From NCBI GenBank assembly GCA_018993265.1, contig JAGKSW010000152.1, positions 16,034 through 80,033 on the forward strand: a DNA stretch of 64,000 bases, written 5' to 3'. Of the stretch, positions 50,484-60,529 are shown one piece after another. Position 1 is the first letter of the stretch; every line of letters starts with the position of its first letter. Under the pieces are notes generated by a model that was given only the letters and a program-made list of their open reading frames with translations, searched no databases and was not told where the DNA came from. This DNA is from Nostoc sp. TH1S01. Lineage in GTDB: Bacteria; Cyanobacteriota; Cyanobacteriia; Cyanobacteriales; Nostocaceae. The position numbers and the translations under genes were made by a program.

Positions 50484-52010
50484 TTAACTTTCTATTTCTG
50501 CGGATGCTTCTGATTTTTCAGGCTTGAGTAAGGGGAAAGCGATGACATCCCGAATACTTGCAGAGTCAGTCAATAACATGACTAACCTATCAATACCAAT
50601 ACCTAAACCGCCTGTAGGTGGCATTCCATATTCCAGGGCGGTGAGGAAGTCTTCATCTACGCCTTGGGCTTCTAAGTCACCAGCAGCTTTGCGGGCGGCT
50701 TGGGCTTCTAAACGTTCTCTTTGGTCGATGGGATCTGTTAATTCTGAGAAGCTGTTAGCAGTTTCACGTCCCACAATAAATAACTCAAATCGTTCTACCA
50801 AACCAGGTTGAGAACGGTGTGGTTTTGCGAGTGGCGAAATTTCTACAGGATAGTCAATGACAAAGGTAGGTTGAATTAAATTTGTTTCTACCTTTTCTTC
50901 AAAAGCTAAATTGAGTAACTTACCAATTGATTGGGCTTCATCTACACCAGGAATCCCCGCATTTTTAGCTGCGGCTTTTGCGTCTGACAAAGTGTGGAAA
51001 GAATTAAAGTCTAAGCCTGTAGCTTCTTTCACTAAGTCGTGCATTGTCACCCGTCGCCAAGGCGGTGTTAAATTTACAGTTTCACCTTGGTAGGTAATTT
51101 GCAATGTGCCGAGAACTTCTTGGGCGACGGTGGTAATAATTCCTTCCGTCAGCGCCATCATATCGTTGTAGTCGGCGTAGGCTTGGTAAATTTCAATTGA
51201 GGTAAATTCGGGGTTGTGTCTGGTGGAAATTCCTTCATTTCGGAAAATCCGTCCCATTTCAAACACTTTTTCAAAGCCACCGACAATTAACCGCTTGAGA
51301 TGGAGTTCTGTCGCAATTCGCAGATACAGTTCCATTTCTAGGGTGTTGTGGTAGGTGATGAAAGGACGTGCATCTGCACCGCCAGCTTCACTTTGCAAAA
51401 CAGGCGTTTCAATTTCGAGAAAATCGCGTTGTTCTAAATAGCGGCGAATACCTGCGGTAATTTGGGCGCGACGGCGAAAAGTTTGGCGGACTTCGGGGTT
51501 AACAATCAAGTCAACGTATCGCTGACGGTAGCGTTTGGCAACATCTGTTAATCCATGCCACTTGTCGGGTAGGGGCAGAAGGGATTTGGTCAGGATGGTG
51601 TATTGTTTGACGTAGACTGATAACTCGCCCTTTTCAGTCCGTTTAATCGTGCCTTTAACTCCCAGAATATCGCCTGCATCTGTGAGTTGCTTCAGGTGGT
51701 TGAAAGCTTCAGCATCAATTTCTGCCATGCTTTCTTGGATACGATTTTTCTCCAGATAAAGCTGTATTGTGCCGGTTTCGTCTTGCAAGGTGAAAAATGC
51801 TAGTTTACCAAAAACACGCCGCGCCATAATCCGACCGGCGATCGCAACTTCTAAATCAACTTCTTCACCACTAGCTAAATCAGCAAATTTTTCCTGCAAT
51901 TGGGCAGCGTTATGGGTGGATTCCCAACGATAGGCGTAGGGATTAGCCCCTAACTGCTTAATCTGGTCTACTTTTTCCAGCCTTGCGGCACGGATATCTT
52001 CTTCCGACAT
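50484..52010 (-). CDS. lysS: Lysyl-tRNA synthetase, class II
   Basis: The 508-residue enzyme has an OB-fold anticodon domain (about 55-150) and a class II catalytic core: motif 2 around [20 protein letters not shown] and motif 3 [13 protein letters not shown] near the end. It is full length and charges tRNA-Lys. A short Glu/Ser-rich tail ends the protein. The gene is convergent with the PPIase gene. Confidence 0.97.
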   Translation of the reverse strand: MSEEDIRAARLEKVDQIKQLGANPYAYRWESTHNAAQLQEKFADLASGEEVDLEVAIAGRIMARRVFGKLAFFTLQDETGTIQLYLEKNRIQESMAEIDAEAFNHLKQLTDAGDILGVKGTIKRTEKGELSVYVKQYTILTKSLLPLPDKWHGLTDVAKRYRQRYVDLIVNPEVRQTFRRRAQITAGIRRYLEQRDFLEIETPVLQSEAGGADARPFITYHNTLEMELYLRIATELHLKRLIVGGFEKVFEMGRIFRNEGISTRHNPEFTSIEIYQAYADYNDMMALTEGIITTVAQEVLGTLQITYQGETVNLTPPWRRVTMHDLVKEATGLDFNSFHTLSDAKAAAKNAGIPGVDEAQSIGKLLNLAFEEKVETNLIQPTFVIDYPVEISPLAKPHRSQPGLVERFELFIVGRETANSFSELTDPIDQRERLEAQAARKAAGDLEAQGVDEDFLTALEYGMPPTGGLGIGIDRLVMLLTDSASIRDVIAFPLLKPEKSEASAEIES

Positions 52011-52374
52011 GGTAACGAACTAAATAGGGCAAGATTAATTATAGATGCTGCAATCAAGTGGGCGCTCATCACAACCAACCACTTTTCAAACATCCTCTTA
52101 GGCAAGAATTACCACTATATCCTGCTCATGTCTTGAACTGAGCAGTGTTTTTCCTTGCTTTCCCTGAATCAAGAAGTTATGAGATTGCTGCTCAATTACT
52201 ACGCATAAAATTAATGATAAACATTGATTGATACCAATGGTAAACCAATCTTCATAATGAATAAAACTTACTAATGAATGCCTTTAGAAATTGGCATTTT
52301 ACCAATTGAAGATAACAGTTCAATATAAGAGTAAGCAGATTCACTCCAGATAAATTTATTTTTGGAGAAACCCA
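52011..52374. other. Divergent promoter region of lysS and flv4
   Basis: The 364 bases carry no gene. The right part (52240-52374) precedes the flv4 ATG, with a GGAG site at 52361-52366. In other cyanobacteria the flv4-flv2 operon is induced by low CO2 through NdhR-type regulation; I cannot identify such an operator here with confidence. Confidence 0.5.
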
Positions 52375-54105
52375 ATGGTAGCACTCACAGATATTACTTC
52401 AATTTTTTCTAATCCATCACGTTTAACTATACAAACTATTGAAATTGCACCTCAAACTACCGCAATTCGTTGCCTTGATTGGGATAGAGAGCGTTTCGAT
52501 GTTGAGTTTGGGTTACGTAATGGGACAACATATAATTCTTTCTTAATTCAAGGTGAAAAAATTGCTTTAGTTGATACTTCCCACCGCAAATTTGAGGAAT
52601 TGTATCTAGACATATTAACAGGATTAATTGAGCCAACAAAGATAGATTATTTAATTATTAGTCACACAGAACCAGACCATAGTGGACTAGTCAAAGATAT
52701 TTTGCAATTAGCGCCTGAGATTACGGTTGTAGGTGCAAAGGTGGCGATCCAATTTTTAGAGAATATGGTTCACCAGCCATTTAAATCTATCACGGTAAAA
52801 AGTGGCGATCGCTTAGATTTAGGTAATGGTCATGAATTAGAATTTATCTCAACTCCCAACCTGCACTGGCCAGACACAATCTTTACTTATGATCATAAAA
52901 CAGGCACTCTCTACACCTGTGATGTGTTTGGAATGCACTACTGTGATGACCATACATTCGATGAAAATTTAGCCATCATCGAAGAAGATTTTCATTATTA
53001 CTATGACTGCTTAATGGGGCCAAATGCGCGGTCAGTTTTGGCAGCATTAAAACGCATTGAAAAGTTAGAGATATCTACAGTCGCCACTGGTCACGGGCCA
53101 TTACTCCAGCATCATATTTCTGAATGGCTAGACCGTTATCAAAATTGGAGTTTAGAACAAACAAAAACTGAGCAATTTGTTGCTTTGTTCTACACCGAAG
53201 ATTACGGTTACAGTGAGACTATAGCGCGTTACATTGCACATGGGATCACCAGAACTGGAGTAGTAGTTGAATTAGTACCTTTAAATAGTACTGAACCTCA
53301 AGAAATCCGGGAGTTAGTTTCACAAGCTGCTGGTTTAGTCATCGGAATGCCACCGCAATCTGCTATAGTTGCCCAAACAGCATTAAGTACGATATTAGCT
53401 GCGGCTCATCATAAACAAGCGATTGGTTTATTTGAGTCAGGAGGCGGGGAAGACGAACCAGTTTATCCTTTGCGGAATAAGTTTCAAGAAATTGGTTTAA
53501 CAGAAGCTTTTCCACCAATTTTAATAAAAGAAACTCCCACCAGAGTGACAGAACAATTGTGTGATGAAGCCGGGACAGATATCGGACTTTGGTTAAACCG
53601 CGATCGCGCCATTAAACAAATCAAATCCATCAACACTGATTTAGAAAAAGCTCTCGGACGCATTAGCACAGGCTTATATATCATTACCGCAAAGAAAGAA
53701 GAAATTCAAAGCGCCATGTTTGCTTCTTGGGTAACACAAGCCAGCGTCAATCCTTTAGGAGTCGCCATTGCTGTCGCTAAAGAACGTGCCATTGAATCCT
53801 TAATGCACGTAGGCGATCGCTTTGTGTTAAACGTCCTCGAAGAAGGTAACTACCAAGGCTATATGAAACACTTCCTCAAGCGTTTCCCTCCTGGTGGCGA
53901 TCGCTTTGCAGGGATAAAAACTTATCCAGCTAGCAATGGTTGTCCAATTCTCGCTGATGCTTTGGCTTACATGGAATGTGAAATCACCAGCCGCATGGAT
54001 TGTGGCGATCATTGGGTGATTTATAGCACCGTGCAAACCGGAAGAGTAGCAAACATCAATGGACTCACCGCCGTTCATCATCGCAAAGTTGGTAATCACT
54101 ACTAA
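52375..54105 (+). CDS. flv4: Diflavin flavodiiron protein, Flv4 type
   Basis: The 576-residue protein has three domains: metallo-beta-lactamase-like di-iron (1-250), flavodoxin-like (260-405) and C-terminal flavin reductase-like (about 425-576), the cyanobacterial class C plan. The di-iron motif is canonical, HTEPDH at 97-102. In Synechocystis, Flv4 works with Flv2 as a photoprotective electron sink at photosystem II under low CO2. The order with a PsiE-like gene and a second Flv with altered ligands matches flv4-sll0218-flv2, hence this name. Confidence 0.88.
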   Translation: MVALTDITSIFSNPSRLTIQTIEIAPQTTAIRCLDWDRERFDVEFGLRNGTTYNSFLIQGEKIALVDTSHRKFEELYLDILTGLIEPTKIDYLIISHTEPDHSGLVKDILQLAPEITVVGAKVAIQFLENMVHQPFKSITVKSGDRLDLGNGHELEFISTPNLHWPDTIFTYDHKTGTLYTCDVFGMHYCDDHTFDENLAIIEEDFHYYYDCLMGPNARSVLAALKRIEKLEISTVATGHGPLLQHHISEWLDRYQNWSLEQTKTEQFVALFYTEDYGYSETIARYIAHGITRTGVVVELVPLNSTEPQEIRELVSQAAGLVIGMPPQSAIVAQTALSTILAAAHHKQAIGLFESGGGEDEPVYPLRNKFQEIGLTEAFPPILIKETPTRVTEQLCDEAGTDIGLWLNRDRAIKQIKSINTDLEKALGRISTGLYIITAKKEEIQSAMFASWVTQASVNPLGVAIAVAKERAIESLMHVGDRFVLNVLEEGNYQGYMKHFLKRFPPGGDRFAGIKTYPASNGCPILADALAYMECEITSRMDCGDHWVIYSTVQTGRVANINGLTAVHHRKVGNHY

Positions 54106-54396
54106 ATAAAGTCTGAAGTGTGAAGTCTGAAGTCTGAAATTTAATATTTCATCAGATGTTGTTAGTTAATTAAATGTTTCTTGTGTAACGCCAAATCTCT
54201 GTAAGCTTGCACTAAATAATTGCATCTTCATCAAGAAACGGTATAACACCAAAAATTAAATCAACAACCCACTTCACACTTCATACTTCACACCTCATAC
54301 TTCATACTTCATACTTCACACCTCATACTTCATACTTCACACCTCATACTTCATACTTCACACTTCACACTTCACACTTCATACTTCATACTTCCT
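54106..54396. repeat. Long STRR array inside the flv operon (flv4-psiE spacer)
   Basis: From 54268 to the psiE ATG the DNA is an array of CTTCATA/CTTCACA/CCTCATA heptamers. A short complementary array (GAAGTGTGAAGTCTGAAGTC type) lies at 54113-54139, right after flv4. The two arms could pair around about 130 bases. The array ends only a few bases before the psiE start and leaves no normal ribosome site. Confidence 0.85.
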
Positions 54397-54891
54397 ATGT
54401 ATAAACCTGTTGATGATAATCCAATTACCGCCTACGAAATTAATAGAGTCCGTGTTGTTCGCAGCTTGGAAATGATTCAAGATGTGATTGTGATTTCTTT
54501 ATGTATTGGCTTATTTAGCTTCATGGCGATTCAGGTGAGAGATATGTTTCTCTCTCTACTTCCTCCACTAAATTTCCAAGTTGTGACTGCTGATATTCTG
54601 TTTCTGTTGATTTTGGTTGAATTGTTCCGACTGCTGATTATTTACTTACAAGAACAACGTATATCTATTGGTGTGGCGGTAGAAGTTTCGATTGTTTCCG
54701 CTTTACGCGAAGTAATTGTTAAAGGTGTACTCGAAACTAATTGGACTCAGGTTTTAGCAACTTGCGCTTTTTTATTAGTTCTAGGAATTCTTTTAATCGT
54801 CCGAGTCTGGCTACCACCTACATTTGAAGGTATCGATCCAGAACAAAAAATATCCCAACTCTACAAAAAAAATCGCCTAAACCAAAAATGA
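54397..54891 (+). CDS. PsiE-like membrane protein (Sll0218 type)
   Basis: The 164-residue protein has four hydrophobic helices (about 28-46, 63-82, 92-108, 118-140). It is of the phosphate-starvation-inducible PsiE-like family, with a Glu/Arg-rich loop LVELFRLLIIYLQEQRISI. Its place between two flavodiiron genes matches Sll0218 in the Synechocystis flv4 operon, a thylakoid protein linked to photosystem II stability. The function here is inferred from position. Confidence 0.8.
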   Translation: MYKPVDDNPITAYEINRVRVVRSLEMIQDVIVISLCIGLFSFMAIQVRDMFLSLLPPLNFQVVTADILFLLILVELFRLLIIYLQEQRISIGVAVEVSIVSALREVIVKGVLETNWTQVLATCAFLLVLGILLIVRVWLPPTFEGIDPEQKISQLYKKNRLNQK

Positions 54892-55110
54892 ATTAGGAAG
54901 TAGGAAGTAGGAAGTAGGAAGTATGAAGTATGAAGTATGAAATGAGAAGTAAAGTACAGAAATTTCGGCTTCATACCTCACACTTTATACCTTTAAAACT
55001 TCAGACTTCAAACTTTACACTTCATACTTTTAAAATTTCAAACTTCATACTTCAGACTTTTAAAATTTCAGACTTCATACTTCACACTTCACACTTCATA
55101 CTTTATAAGA
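54892..55110. repeat. Long STRR arrays, psiE-flv2 spacer
   Basis: GAAGTAGGAAGTAGGAAGTA-type repeats at 54896-54945 are followed by their complement family (CTTCATACTTCACACTTC type) at about 54970-55100, the same heptamers as in the flv4-psiE spacer. Thus both spacers of the operon have inverted heptamer arrays. The frame at 54930-55127 is a by-product. Confidence 0.85.
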
Positions 55111-55117
55111 GGTTATT

Positions 55118-56854
55118 ATGTCCATGACTACTATCACACCCAGCCGTCCTAGAGATGTTCAGGTTGCTGAAATTGGACAAAATACAATTATTTTGCGATC
55201 GCGCACTTGGGACAGGCTAAAATTTGAGGTTGAATATTCCCGTCAAAAAGGCACTACGGCAAATTCTTATTTAATTCAAGCTGATAAAAAAGCTTTAATT
55301 GACCCTCCTGGTGAATCGTTTACTGAAATTTATATCCAGGAACTAGGACAACACCTAGACTTGGCAACTCTAGATTACATCATTCTGAATCACGTCAACC
55401 CCAACCGCCGCGCCACACTCAAAGTATTGCTATCTCATGCACCGCAAGCAACGGTAATTTGTTCTCGTCCGGCGGCTAATGCTTTAAAATCCACCTTTCC
55501 CGAATTGGAGTCACACATTCAAGCGGTACGTTCGGAAGATACTCTAGATTTGGGACAAGGCCATCTGTTGTCATTTGTGACTGTACCGACTCCCCGCTGG
55601 GCAGATGGACTCTGTACTTATGATTCTGCGAGTAAAATTCTGTATACAGACAAATTTTTTGGCGCTCATATATGCGAAGACACACTTTTTGATGAAGACT
55701 GGAAAAAATTAGATGCAGAACGCCGTTACTATTTTGAGTGTCTTCATGCACCCCAAGCCAAACAAGTTGACGTTGCTTTAGAAAAATTGACAGCGTTAGG
55801 CGCAAGATATTATGCACCGGCACATGGCCCGGTTGTGCGTTACAGTTTGAGTCGTTTTACTTATGATTACCGCCAATGGTGTCAAGGACAAAAATCTCAG
55901 GAATTTAGCGTCGCCTTATTATATGCTTCTGCTTATGGGAATACAGCAATTGTAGCGAATGCGATCGCTCAAGGATTAATTCAAAATGGCGTTAATGTAG
56001 AATCAATTGACTGTGAATTAGCAGACACAGCAGAAATCACGCGCATTATAGAAGCTTGCGATGGCTTTATTATTGGTTCACCCACTTTAGGCGGTCATGC
56101 ACCCACCCAAATTCAGACAGCTTTGGGAATAGTTTTGTCAACCGCCGCTAAAACTAAGTTAGCAGGTGTATTTGGTTCTTACGGTTGGAGTGGTGAAGCC
56201 ATTGATTTATTAGAAAGCAAACTCACAGATGCAAATTATCGCTTGGGTTTTGAAACCATAAGAGTGCGCTTTAGTCCTACTGCGGAAATTCTGCAAGAGT
56301 CTGTAAATGCGGGTGCAACTTTTGCTCAAACTTTGAAAAAAACCAAAAAACTGCGTGTTCCCCGCCAAGCAGTTACAGAAGCACAAGTAGACCGGACTGA
56401 ACAAGCTGTCGGCAGAATAGTTGGTTCCTTGTGTGTTGTCACAACTCGTGACCAAAACAGTCACAAAGGTATCTTAACTTCTTGGGTATCACAAGCAACT
56501 TTTAATCCACCGGGAATTATGATTGCGCTTTCTCAAGAACAAAATGCTGATTTGATGCGTCATCCTGGTGATCAATTTGTATTGAATATTCTCAAAGAAG
56601 GTAGAAATGTCCGACGCTATTTCTCCCATCGAAGCACTACAGGCGATAACCCATTTGCAAATCTTTCTACCCAAACTGCTACTAATGGTTGTTTGATTCT
56701 TGATGACGCATTAGCCTATTTAGAATGTACAGTACAAAATCAACTAGAATGTGGCGATGGATGGTTGATTTATGCAGTTGTAAATAAAGGCGAAATGTTA
56801 ACTAATGATGGGATAACTGCGATTGAACATCGCAAATCTGGTAGTTTTTATTAA
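55118..56854 (+). CDS. flv2: Diflavin flavodiiron protein with altered di-iron ligands, Flv2 type
   Basis: The 578-residue protein has the same three-domain plan as Flv4. The first ligand motif is HVNPNR (92-97) where Flv4 has HTEPDH, so Glu, Asp and the second His are replaced. Flv1 and Flv2 of cyanobacteria show such non-canonical ligands and act as heterodimer partners of Flv3 and Flv4. Position after the PsiE-like gene supports Flv2. The start MSMTTITPSRPRD follows AAGAGG. Confidence 0.87.
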   Translation: MSMTTITPSRPRDVQVAEIGQNTIILRSRTWDRLKFEVEYSRQKGTTANSYLIQADKKALIDPPGESFTEIYIQELGQHLDLATLDYIILNHVNPNRRATLKVLLSHAPQATVICSRPAANALKSTFPELESHIQAVRSEDTLDLGQGHLLSFVTVPTPRWADGLCTYDSASKILYTDKFFGAHICEDTLFDEDWKKLDAERRYYFECLHAPQAKQVDVALEKLTALGARYYAPAHGPVVRYSLSRFTYDYRQWCQGQKSQEFSVALLYASAYGNTAIVANAIAQGLIQNGVNVESIDCELADTAEITRIIEACDGFIIGSPTLGGHAPTQIQTALGIVLSTAAKTKLAGVFGSYGWSGEAIDLLESKLTDANYRLGFETIRVRFSPTAEILQESVNAGATFAQTLKKTKKLRVPRQAVTEAQVDRTEQAVGRIVGSLCVVTTRDQNSHKGILTSWVSQATFNPPGIMIALSQEQNADLMRHPGDQFVLNILKEGRNVRRYFSHRSTTGDNPFANLSTQTATNGCLILDDALAYLECTVQNQLECGDGWLIYAVVNKGEMLTNDGITAIEHRKSGSFY

Positions 56855-56862
56855 TTAAAACC

Positions 56863-56890
56863 TAATTAGCCTGCAAAGGCAGGCTTTGTT
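56863..56890 (+). terminator. Terminator after flv2
   Basis: AGCCTG and CAGGCT form the stem around CAAAGG, followed by TTGTTTG. It lies ten bases past the flv2 stop. Confidence 0.75.
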
Positions 56891-56897
56891 TGTATAG

Positions 56898-56976
56898 CCC
56901 CAGACTTCCAGTCTGAGGGGTTTATTAGTTGAGAGGCTCAGATCCCCGACTTCTTTGAGAAGTCGGGGATCTCGTT
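56898..56976. repeat. Two further palindromes downstream of flv2
   Basis: CCCCAGACTTCCAGTCTGAG (about 56900-56919) and GATCCCCGACTTCTTTGAG then AAGTCGGGGATC (56941-56971) are strong hairpins. The second is a type widespread in Nostoc intergenic DNA. They fill the spacer before MITE copy C. Confidence 0.65.
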
Positions 56977-56990
56977 GTTCACAAATGATT

Positions 56991-57092
56991 TATAGCAGTC
57001 GAAGCATAGGTTAGGACTATGTTGGTGGCTGAAACTCATGAAAATACTTAGTTCCTACTCAGCACTCAGCACTTCACTATAAAACTGCTATA
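56991..57092 (+). mobile_element. MITE-like element, copy C
   Basis: This is the best-defined copy, with terminal inverted repeats TATAGCAG (56991-56998) and CTGCTATA (57085-57092). The inner part is identical to copy A over GTCGAAGCATAGGTTAGGAC and beyond. It has fewer CAGCACT units than copies A and B. Confidence 0.8.
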
Positions 57093-57207
57093 TAAAAGTT
57101 TGAAATTATTAAATTTAAATACTTTGAAAAAGAAGCCATCTAACAGTAGATATGAGGATTGTATATAGATAAAATTTAGATGCGTATGCCTTAAGAGGAA
57201 AAACAAT

Positions 57208-57690
57208 ATGGAACTCAAAGTCGTAGAAATGCAAATTCCTGAAGGTTCCAACTTAATTTTGGGGCAAACTCACTTTATCAAAACCGTAGAAGACTTGTAT
57301 GAAATTATGGTGGGAACATCACCCCAAGTAAAATTTGGTATTGCCTTTTGTGAAGCTTCGGGTCCATGTTTAATTAGAATTGTTGGTAACGATCGCCAAC
57401 TACAAGAAATTGCCACTCAAAATGCTCAAGCGGTTGGTGCAGGTCATAGTTTTGTGATTTTGTTAAAAGAGGCATATCCAATCAATTTTTTGAATGCAAT
57501 TAAGCAGTGTCCGGAAGTTTGCACGATTTATTGCGCTACAGCTAACCCAGTACAGGTAATTGTGGCAGAAACCGCACAAGGGAGAGGAATTATGGGTGTA
57601 ATTGATGGATTTTCACCCAAAGGTATAGAAACAGATGAGGACGTAAAAGCGCGTCAGACCTTACTACGCCAGTTTGGCTATAAGTTATAA
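57208..57690 (+). CDS. Adenosine-specific kinase-like protein (PF04008 type)
   Basis: The 160-residue protein contains GIAFCEASGPCLIRI, then GAGHSFVILLKEAYPINFLN and IYCATANPVQVIVAE, and a loop RGIMGVIDGFSP. These are the blocks of the small family named adenosine-specific kinase after an archaeal structure. The reaction is not established in bacteria. A good AGAGGA site precedes it, and the transaldolase-family gene follows after 66 bases. Confidence 0.85.
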   Translation: MELKVVEMQIPEGSNLILGQTHFIKTVEDLYEIMVGTSPQVKFGIAFCEASGPCLIRIVGNDRQLQEIATQNAQAVGAGHSFVILLKEAYPINFLNAIKQCPEVCTIYCATANPVQVIVAETAQGRGIMGVIDGFSPKGIETDEDVKARQTLLRQFGYKL

Positions 57691-57756
57691 AAACTGAAAT
57701 CTGAAAGCCAAAATTGGTATGATGCCAGCGATAGCACATTAAGGAACATAAACTCA

Positions 57757-58398
57757 GTGAGCTTATTTTTGGACTCAGCGATCGCAGCGGAAGCAGAAGC
57801 TGCTAAAAAATTAGGTTGGGTAAAAGGCATCACTACTAACCCAACATTATTAGCTAAAAGCCCGTTACCAGTTGAGACTACATTAAAACAACTGGCACAA
57901 TTAACTACAGGGCCAGTGTTTTATCAATTGATGGCAGCTGAATTTGAGGAAATGGTAGCAGAAGGCAGAGCTGCTTTTGAGTTAATTGGACAGCAAACCG
58001 TCTTAAAAATTCCTGCATCCTTAGTTGGCTTTCAGGTCGTGGCTGAACTAGCACCAGAAATTCCCTGTGCAGTCACAGCCATTTACAGTGCAGCGCAAGC
58101 AGCCGTCTCTCAAGAAGCAGGCGCAAAATATGCGATCGCTTATGTTAATCGAGCGACTAGACTATTAGGTGATGGAATAGCATTAGTCCTGGAAATGGCG
58201 AGTGTTCTGAAGGGAAGCAACACCGAAATTATGGCAGCTAGCATCAAATCTCCCCAAGAAGCAGTCGCATCTCTACAAGCTGGCGCTCATCATCTGACTT
58301 TACCCTTAGCAATGTTGCAGTCCATGACAAATCACGAACTGTCAGCACAAACCATTGATGAATTTGCCGAAAATGGACGCGGGATTTTACCGACATAG
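57757..58398 (+). CDS. Transaldolase-family protein (FSA/TalC-like)
   Basis: This 213-residue protein starts at GTG and has the short form of transaldolase: FLDSA near 4, WVKGITTNPTLLAKS, and the Schiff-base Lys in TVLKIPAS. Members act as transaldolases or fructose-6-phosphate aldolases; many cyanobacteria also have a long TalB. It probably acts in sugar phosphate metabolism. Confidence 0.9.
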   Translation: MSLFLDSAIAAEAEAAKKLGWVKGITTNPTLLAKSPLPVETTLKQLAQLTTGPVFYQLMAAEFEEMVAEGRAAFELIGQQTVLKIPASLVGFQVVAELAPEIPCAVTAIYSAAQAAVSQEAGAKYAIAYVNRATRLLGDGIALVLEMASVLKGSNTEIMAASIKSPQEAVASLQAGAHHLTLPLAMLQSMTNHELSAQTIDEFAENGRGILPT

Positions 58399-58482
58399 GG
58401 AGTAGGGAGTAGGGAGTAGGGAATAGGGAGTAGGAATACCACTCTTATACCCTTTCACCTCTACTCCCCAATTCCCTGTGCA
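58396..58482. repeat. Inverted STRR pair
   Basis: AGGGAGTAGGGAGTAGGGAG-type repeats (58397-58434) face CTACTCCCCAATTCCC (about 58463-58478). The right arm runs into the 3' end of the convergent glycosyltransferase gene, so part of its last codons (near GIGE) lies in the repeat. Confidence 0.7.
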
Positions 58483-59411
58483 TAAGCCTCATACACACCT
58501 TTGACGTTGTACCAATTGAGAAAAATTCTAGCTACTTCCAAAGCTAATTGAGGTTTACCTAATTTAATTAGCCAGCTTAAAAAGGGAGCCATTGTACGCT
58601 CATTCAGTAACCCATTTAATGAGAGAACACCCCACAGTAAGCGATGCAGCCATGTCATTTGAATCATCATTCGCACCTCCCAAGTGGGATGCTTTTGATA
58701 AAACAAAACCCCCATGCGACCGCGTTGAATTTCTTTTTCAATCAAGTTAGGAATTTGCTCTAAATTAAATGGCGGATGCCAATGATAACCAACTGCTGCG
58801 GGACATTTAATTAGTTTTAGACCCAAATTTTTTAGCCGTACACCTAATTCCAAATCTTCCCAACCATAAAGTTGGAAACCAGTATCAAATAATCCTGCTT
58901 TTTCTAACCAATGTTTAGGAATAGCGACATTACCTGTAGCAAAAAAAGCCGCAGAGAAATCGGTAATTTTATAAGGTTCCGCAGTTGGATTCTCAAAATT
59001 ACAGGTATTAATTACTGCACCATAAGTAAAAAAGCGATCGCTTCCCAATTTCTCTTTTCCCTGCAATAATGCGTCAGCGTGAGCTTGCAGAAAGTTTTTC
59101 AGCACTACTAAATCGCTATCGATAAATATGATGATATCACCAAGTGCCTGTTCTACCCCTAAATTCCGCGCCGCTGCCGGGCCAGCATGGTCTTGCTGAA
59201 AGCATCGCACATGGGGAAACTCTGGTTTGTGTACTGCCAACCATTCTAAAGTTCCGTCCGTAGAACCATCATCTACTAAAACAACTTCGTAATCAGTAAC
59301 GATAGTTGACGCACTCAATTCCTGCATTTCCAAGGCTCGGAGGCACTTTTCTAAAATCGGCAGGCGATTGTAAGTTGGTATCACAACGCTGAAAAACACA
59401 TTCTCACCCAC
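58461..59411 (-). CDS. Family 2 glycosyltransferase
   Basis: The 316-residue GT2 protein has SVVIPTYNR (8-16), VDDGSTDGT, an acidic IFIDSDLVV, and further GWEDLELGVRLKNLG with YHWHPP, the galactosyl/GlcNAc-transferase-like C-terminal motif. No membrane helix is clear. It probably works in cell-wall or exopolysaccharide synthesis. Confidence 0.9.
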   Translation of the reverse strand: MGENVFFSVVIPTYNRLPILEKCLRALEMQELSASTIVTDYEVVLVDDGSTDGTLEWLAVHKPEFPHVRCFQQDHAGPAAARNLGVEQALGDIIIFIDSDLVVLKNFLQAHADALLQGKEKLGSDRFFTYGAVINTCNFENPTAEPYKITDFSAAFFATGNVAIPKHWLEKAGLFDTGFQLYGWEDLELGVRLKNLGLKLIKCPAAVGYHWHPPFNLEQIPNLIEKEIQRGRMGVLFYQKHPTWEVRMMIQMTWLHRLLWGVLSLNGLLNERTMAPFLSWLIKLGKPQLALEVARIFLNWYNVKGVYEAYAQGIGE

Positions 59412-59846
59412 AACAGAAATTACCCATCTCCAGCTTATGACAATACGGTACTAGACACAGTTCCTGATTGGGAAAGGTAGTGGGGAAAATGAAGAGATTT
59501 AGGGGTGTAAGGGTGTAAGGGTGTAGGAGTTTTGAATATCTACATCCTTTTTAGTCCAGTACTTGAGTGGCTATTTATAAAATCAAGACTTACGCACAAG
59601 CCTCCTCAAATCGTAGACGCGCTAGCGGCTACTCTTCGAGAACGCCTAACGGCGAACCCGCAGGGTACCACAGAGACGCAGAGAGAAGTTGCGTGCGCGG
59701 GTTCCCCGCGTTGAGCAAACTTCGGGAGGTCACGGAGACATGAGATGTTGAGAGTTTTTATAGGTGTTTACAGAAGCCTGTTTAACCAGTGATAAACTAG
59801 TAAATAACTATGTGTAATCATAGCAATGCTCCACTTATCCTGATAC
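59412..59846. repeat. Repeat-rich spacer
   Basis: GGGTGTAAGGGTGTAAGGGT repeats lie near 59500-59527. From about 59612 to 59745 there is a palindrome-rich block (GCGCTAGCGGCTACTC, GAGAACGCCTAACGGCG, AACCCGCAGGGTA, GGGTTCCCCGCG) related in inverse to 17880-18030. The frame 59532-59714 is a by-product of it. Confidence 0.65.
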
Positions 59847-60290
59847 TCAAATTTGTTGTTTGACTACCTGAATATTGTTCAGCCGAAAGAAGCCACCCTG
59901 TGCATCACCTAAAAACTCGGCTTGAGCAGTAATTATATTATTAGTTGAAAAATTCGGGCTAGATTGAATAGTAAATGCTTTGACTTTATCTCCTATCTGA
60001 GCAAAATTACCACCTGTTATATTTTTACTTTCTAAAATTTCTAACTCTAAATACCATTTATCCTGAAATTCTTTAGATTTTTCGATATGCAAAACCTTTG
60101 CTTTTATTTCACTTTGGTTAGGTGCTGCCATTATCCCTTGTAACTTCGATGCCATAAAATGTTTTCCCCCTAAAATTTCAACCGTAATATCATGTCTGCC
60201 AGAGTTAAGCGAAGTGGCATTTATTGCAAATCCTGATAATCCAATAACAAAAGCAACAGTAAATAATAACCACTGTAGGATTTTACTCAT
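59847..60290 (-). CDS. Exported hypothetical protein
   Basis: The 147-residue precursor has a signal segment (ILQWLLFTVAFVIGLSGFAI) followed by a beta-rich soluble part with HDITVEILGGKHF and AQIGDKVKAFTIQSS. I do not recognise a family; the mature part looks like a small OB- or Ig-like sandwich. It lies 239 bases downstream (on the minus strand) of the M6 protease gene. Confidence 0.65.
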   Translation of the reverse strand: MSKILQWLLFTVAFVIGLSGFAINATSLNSGRHDITVEILGGKHFMASKLQGIMAAPNQSEIKAKVLHIEKSKEFQDKWYLELEILESKNITGGNFAQIGDKVKAFTIQSSPNFSTNNIITAQAEFLGDAQGGFFRLNNIQVVKQQI

Positions 60291-60529
60291 ATTATTTACC
60301 CCTCTAATTTATCTGAGGTTGCTGAATAAAAACATTATTAATTCAGCAACCTCATGGGTGTAACGTTTTCAGTTCAGGATATTGAATTTATACCCTTTTT
60401 AACACCTTGCTTGCAGAAGCATGACGAAGGCATTACTGACAGTGGTTTTCAAGTCATTGATTACGGTAGCAACAACTTCCAAACTAATTACGAATGGTGA
60501 TGCAGGGGACGATTGCAAGGCAAAAGGGA

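Noticed and set aside
54113..55108. CRISPR array in the flv operon spacers
   Set aside because: The repeats are degenerate heptamers without constant repeats and unique spacers; they are STRR arrays.
59532..59714. 60-codon plus-strand frame
   Set aside because: It lies entirely within a palindromic dispersed repeat shared with 17880-18030.
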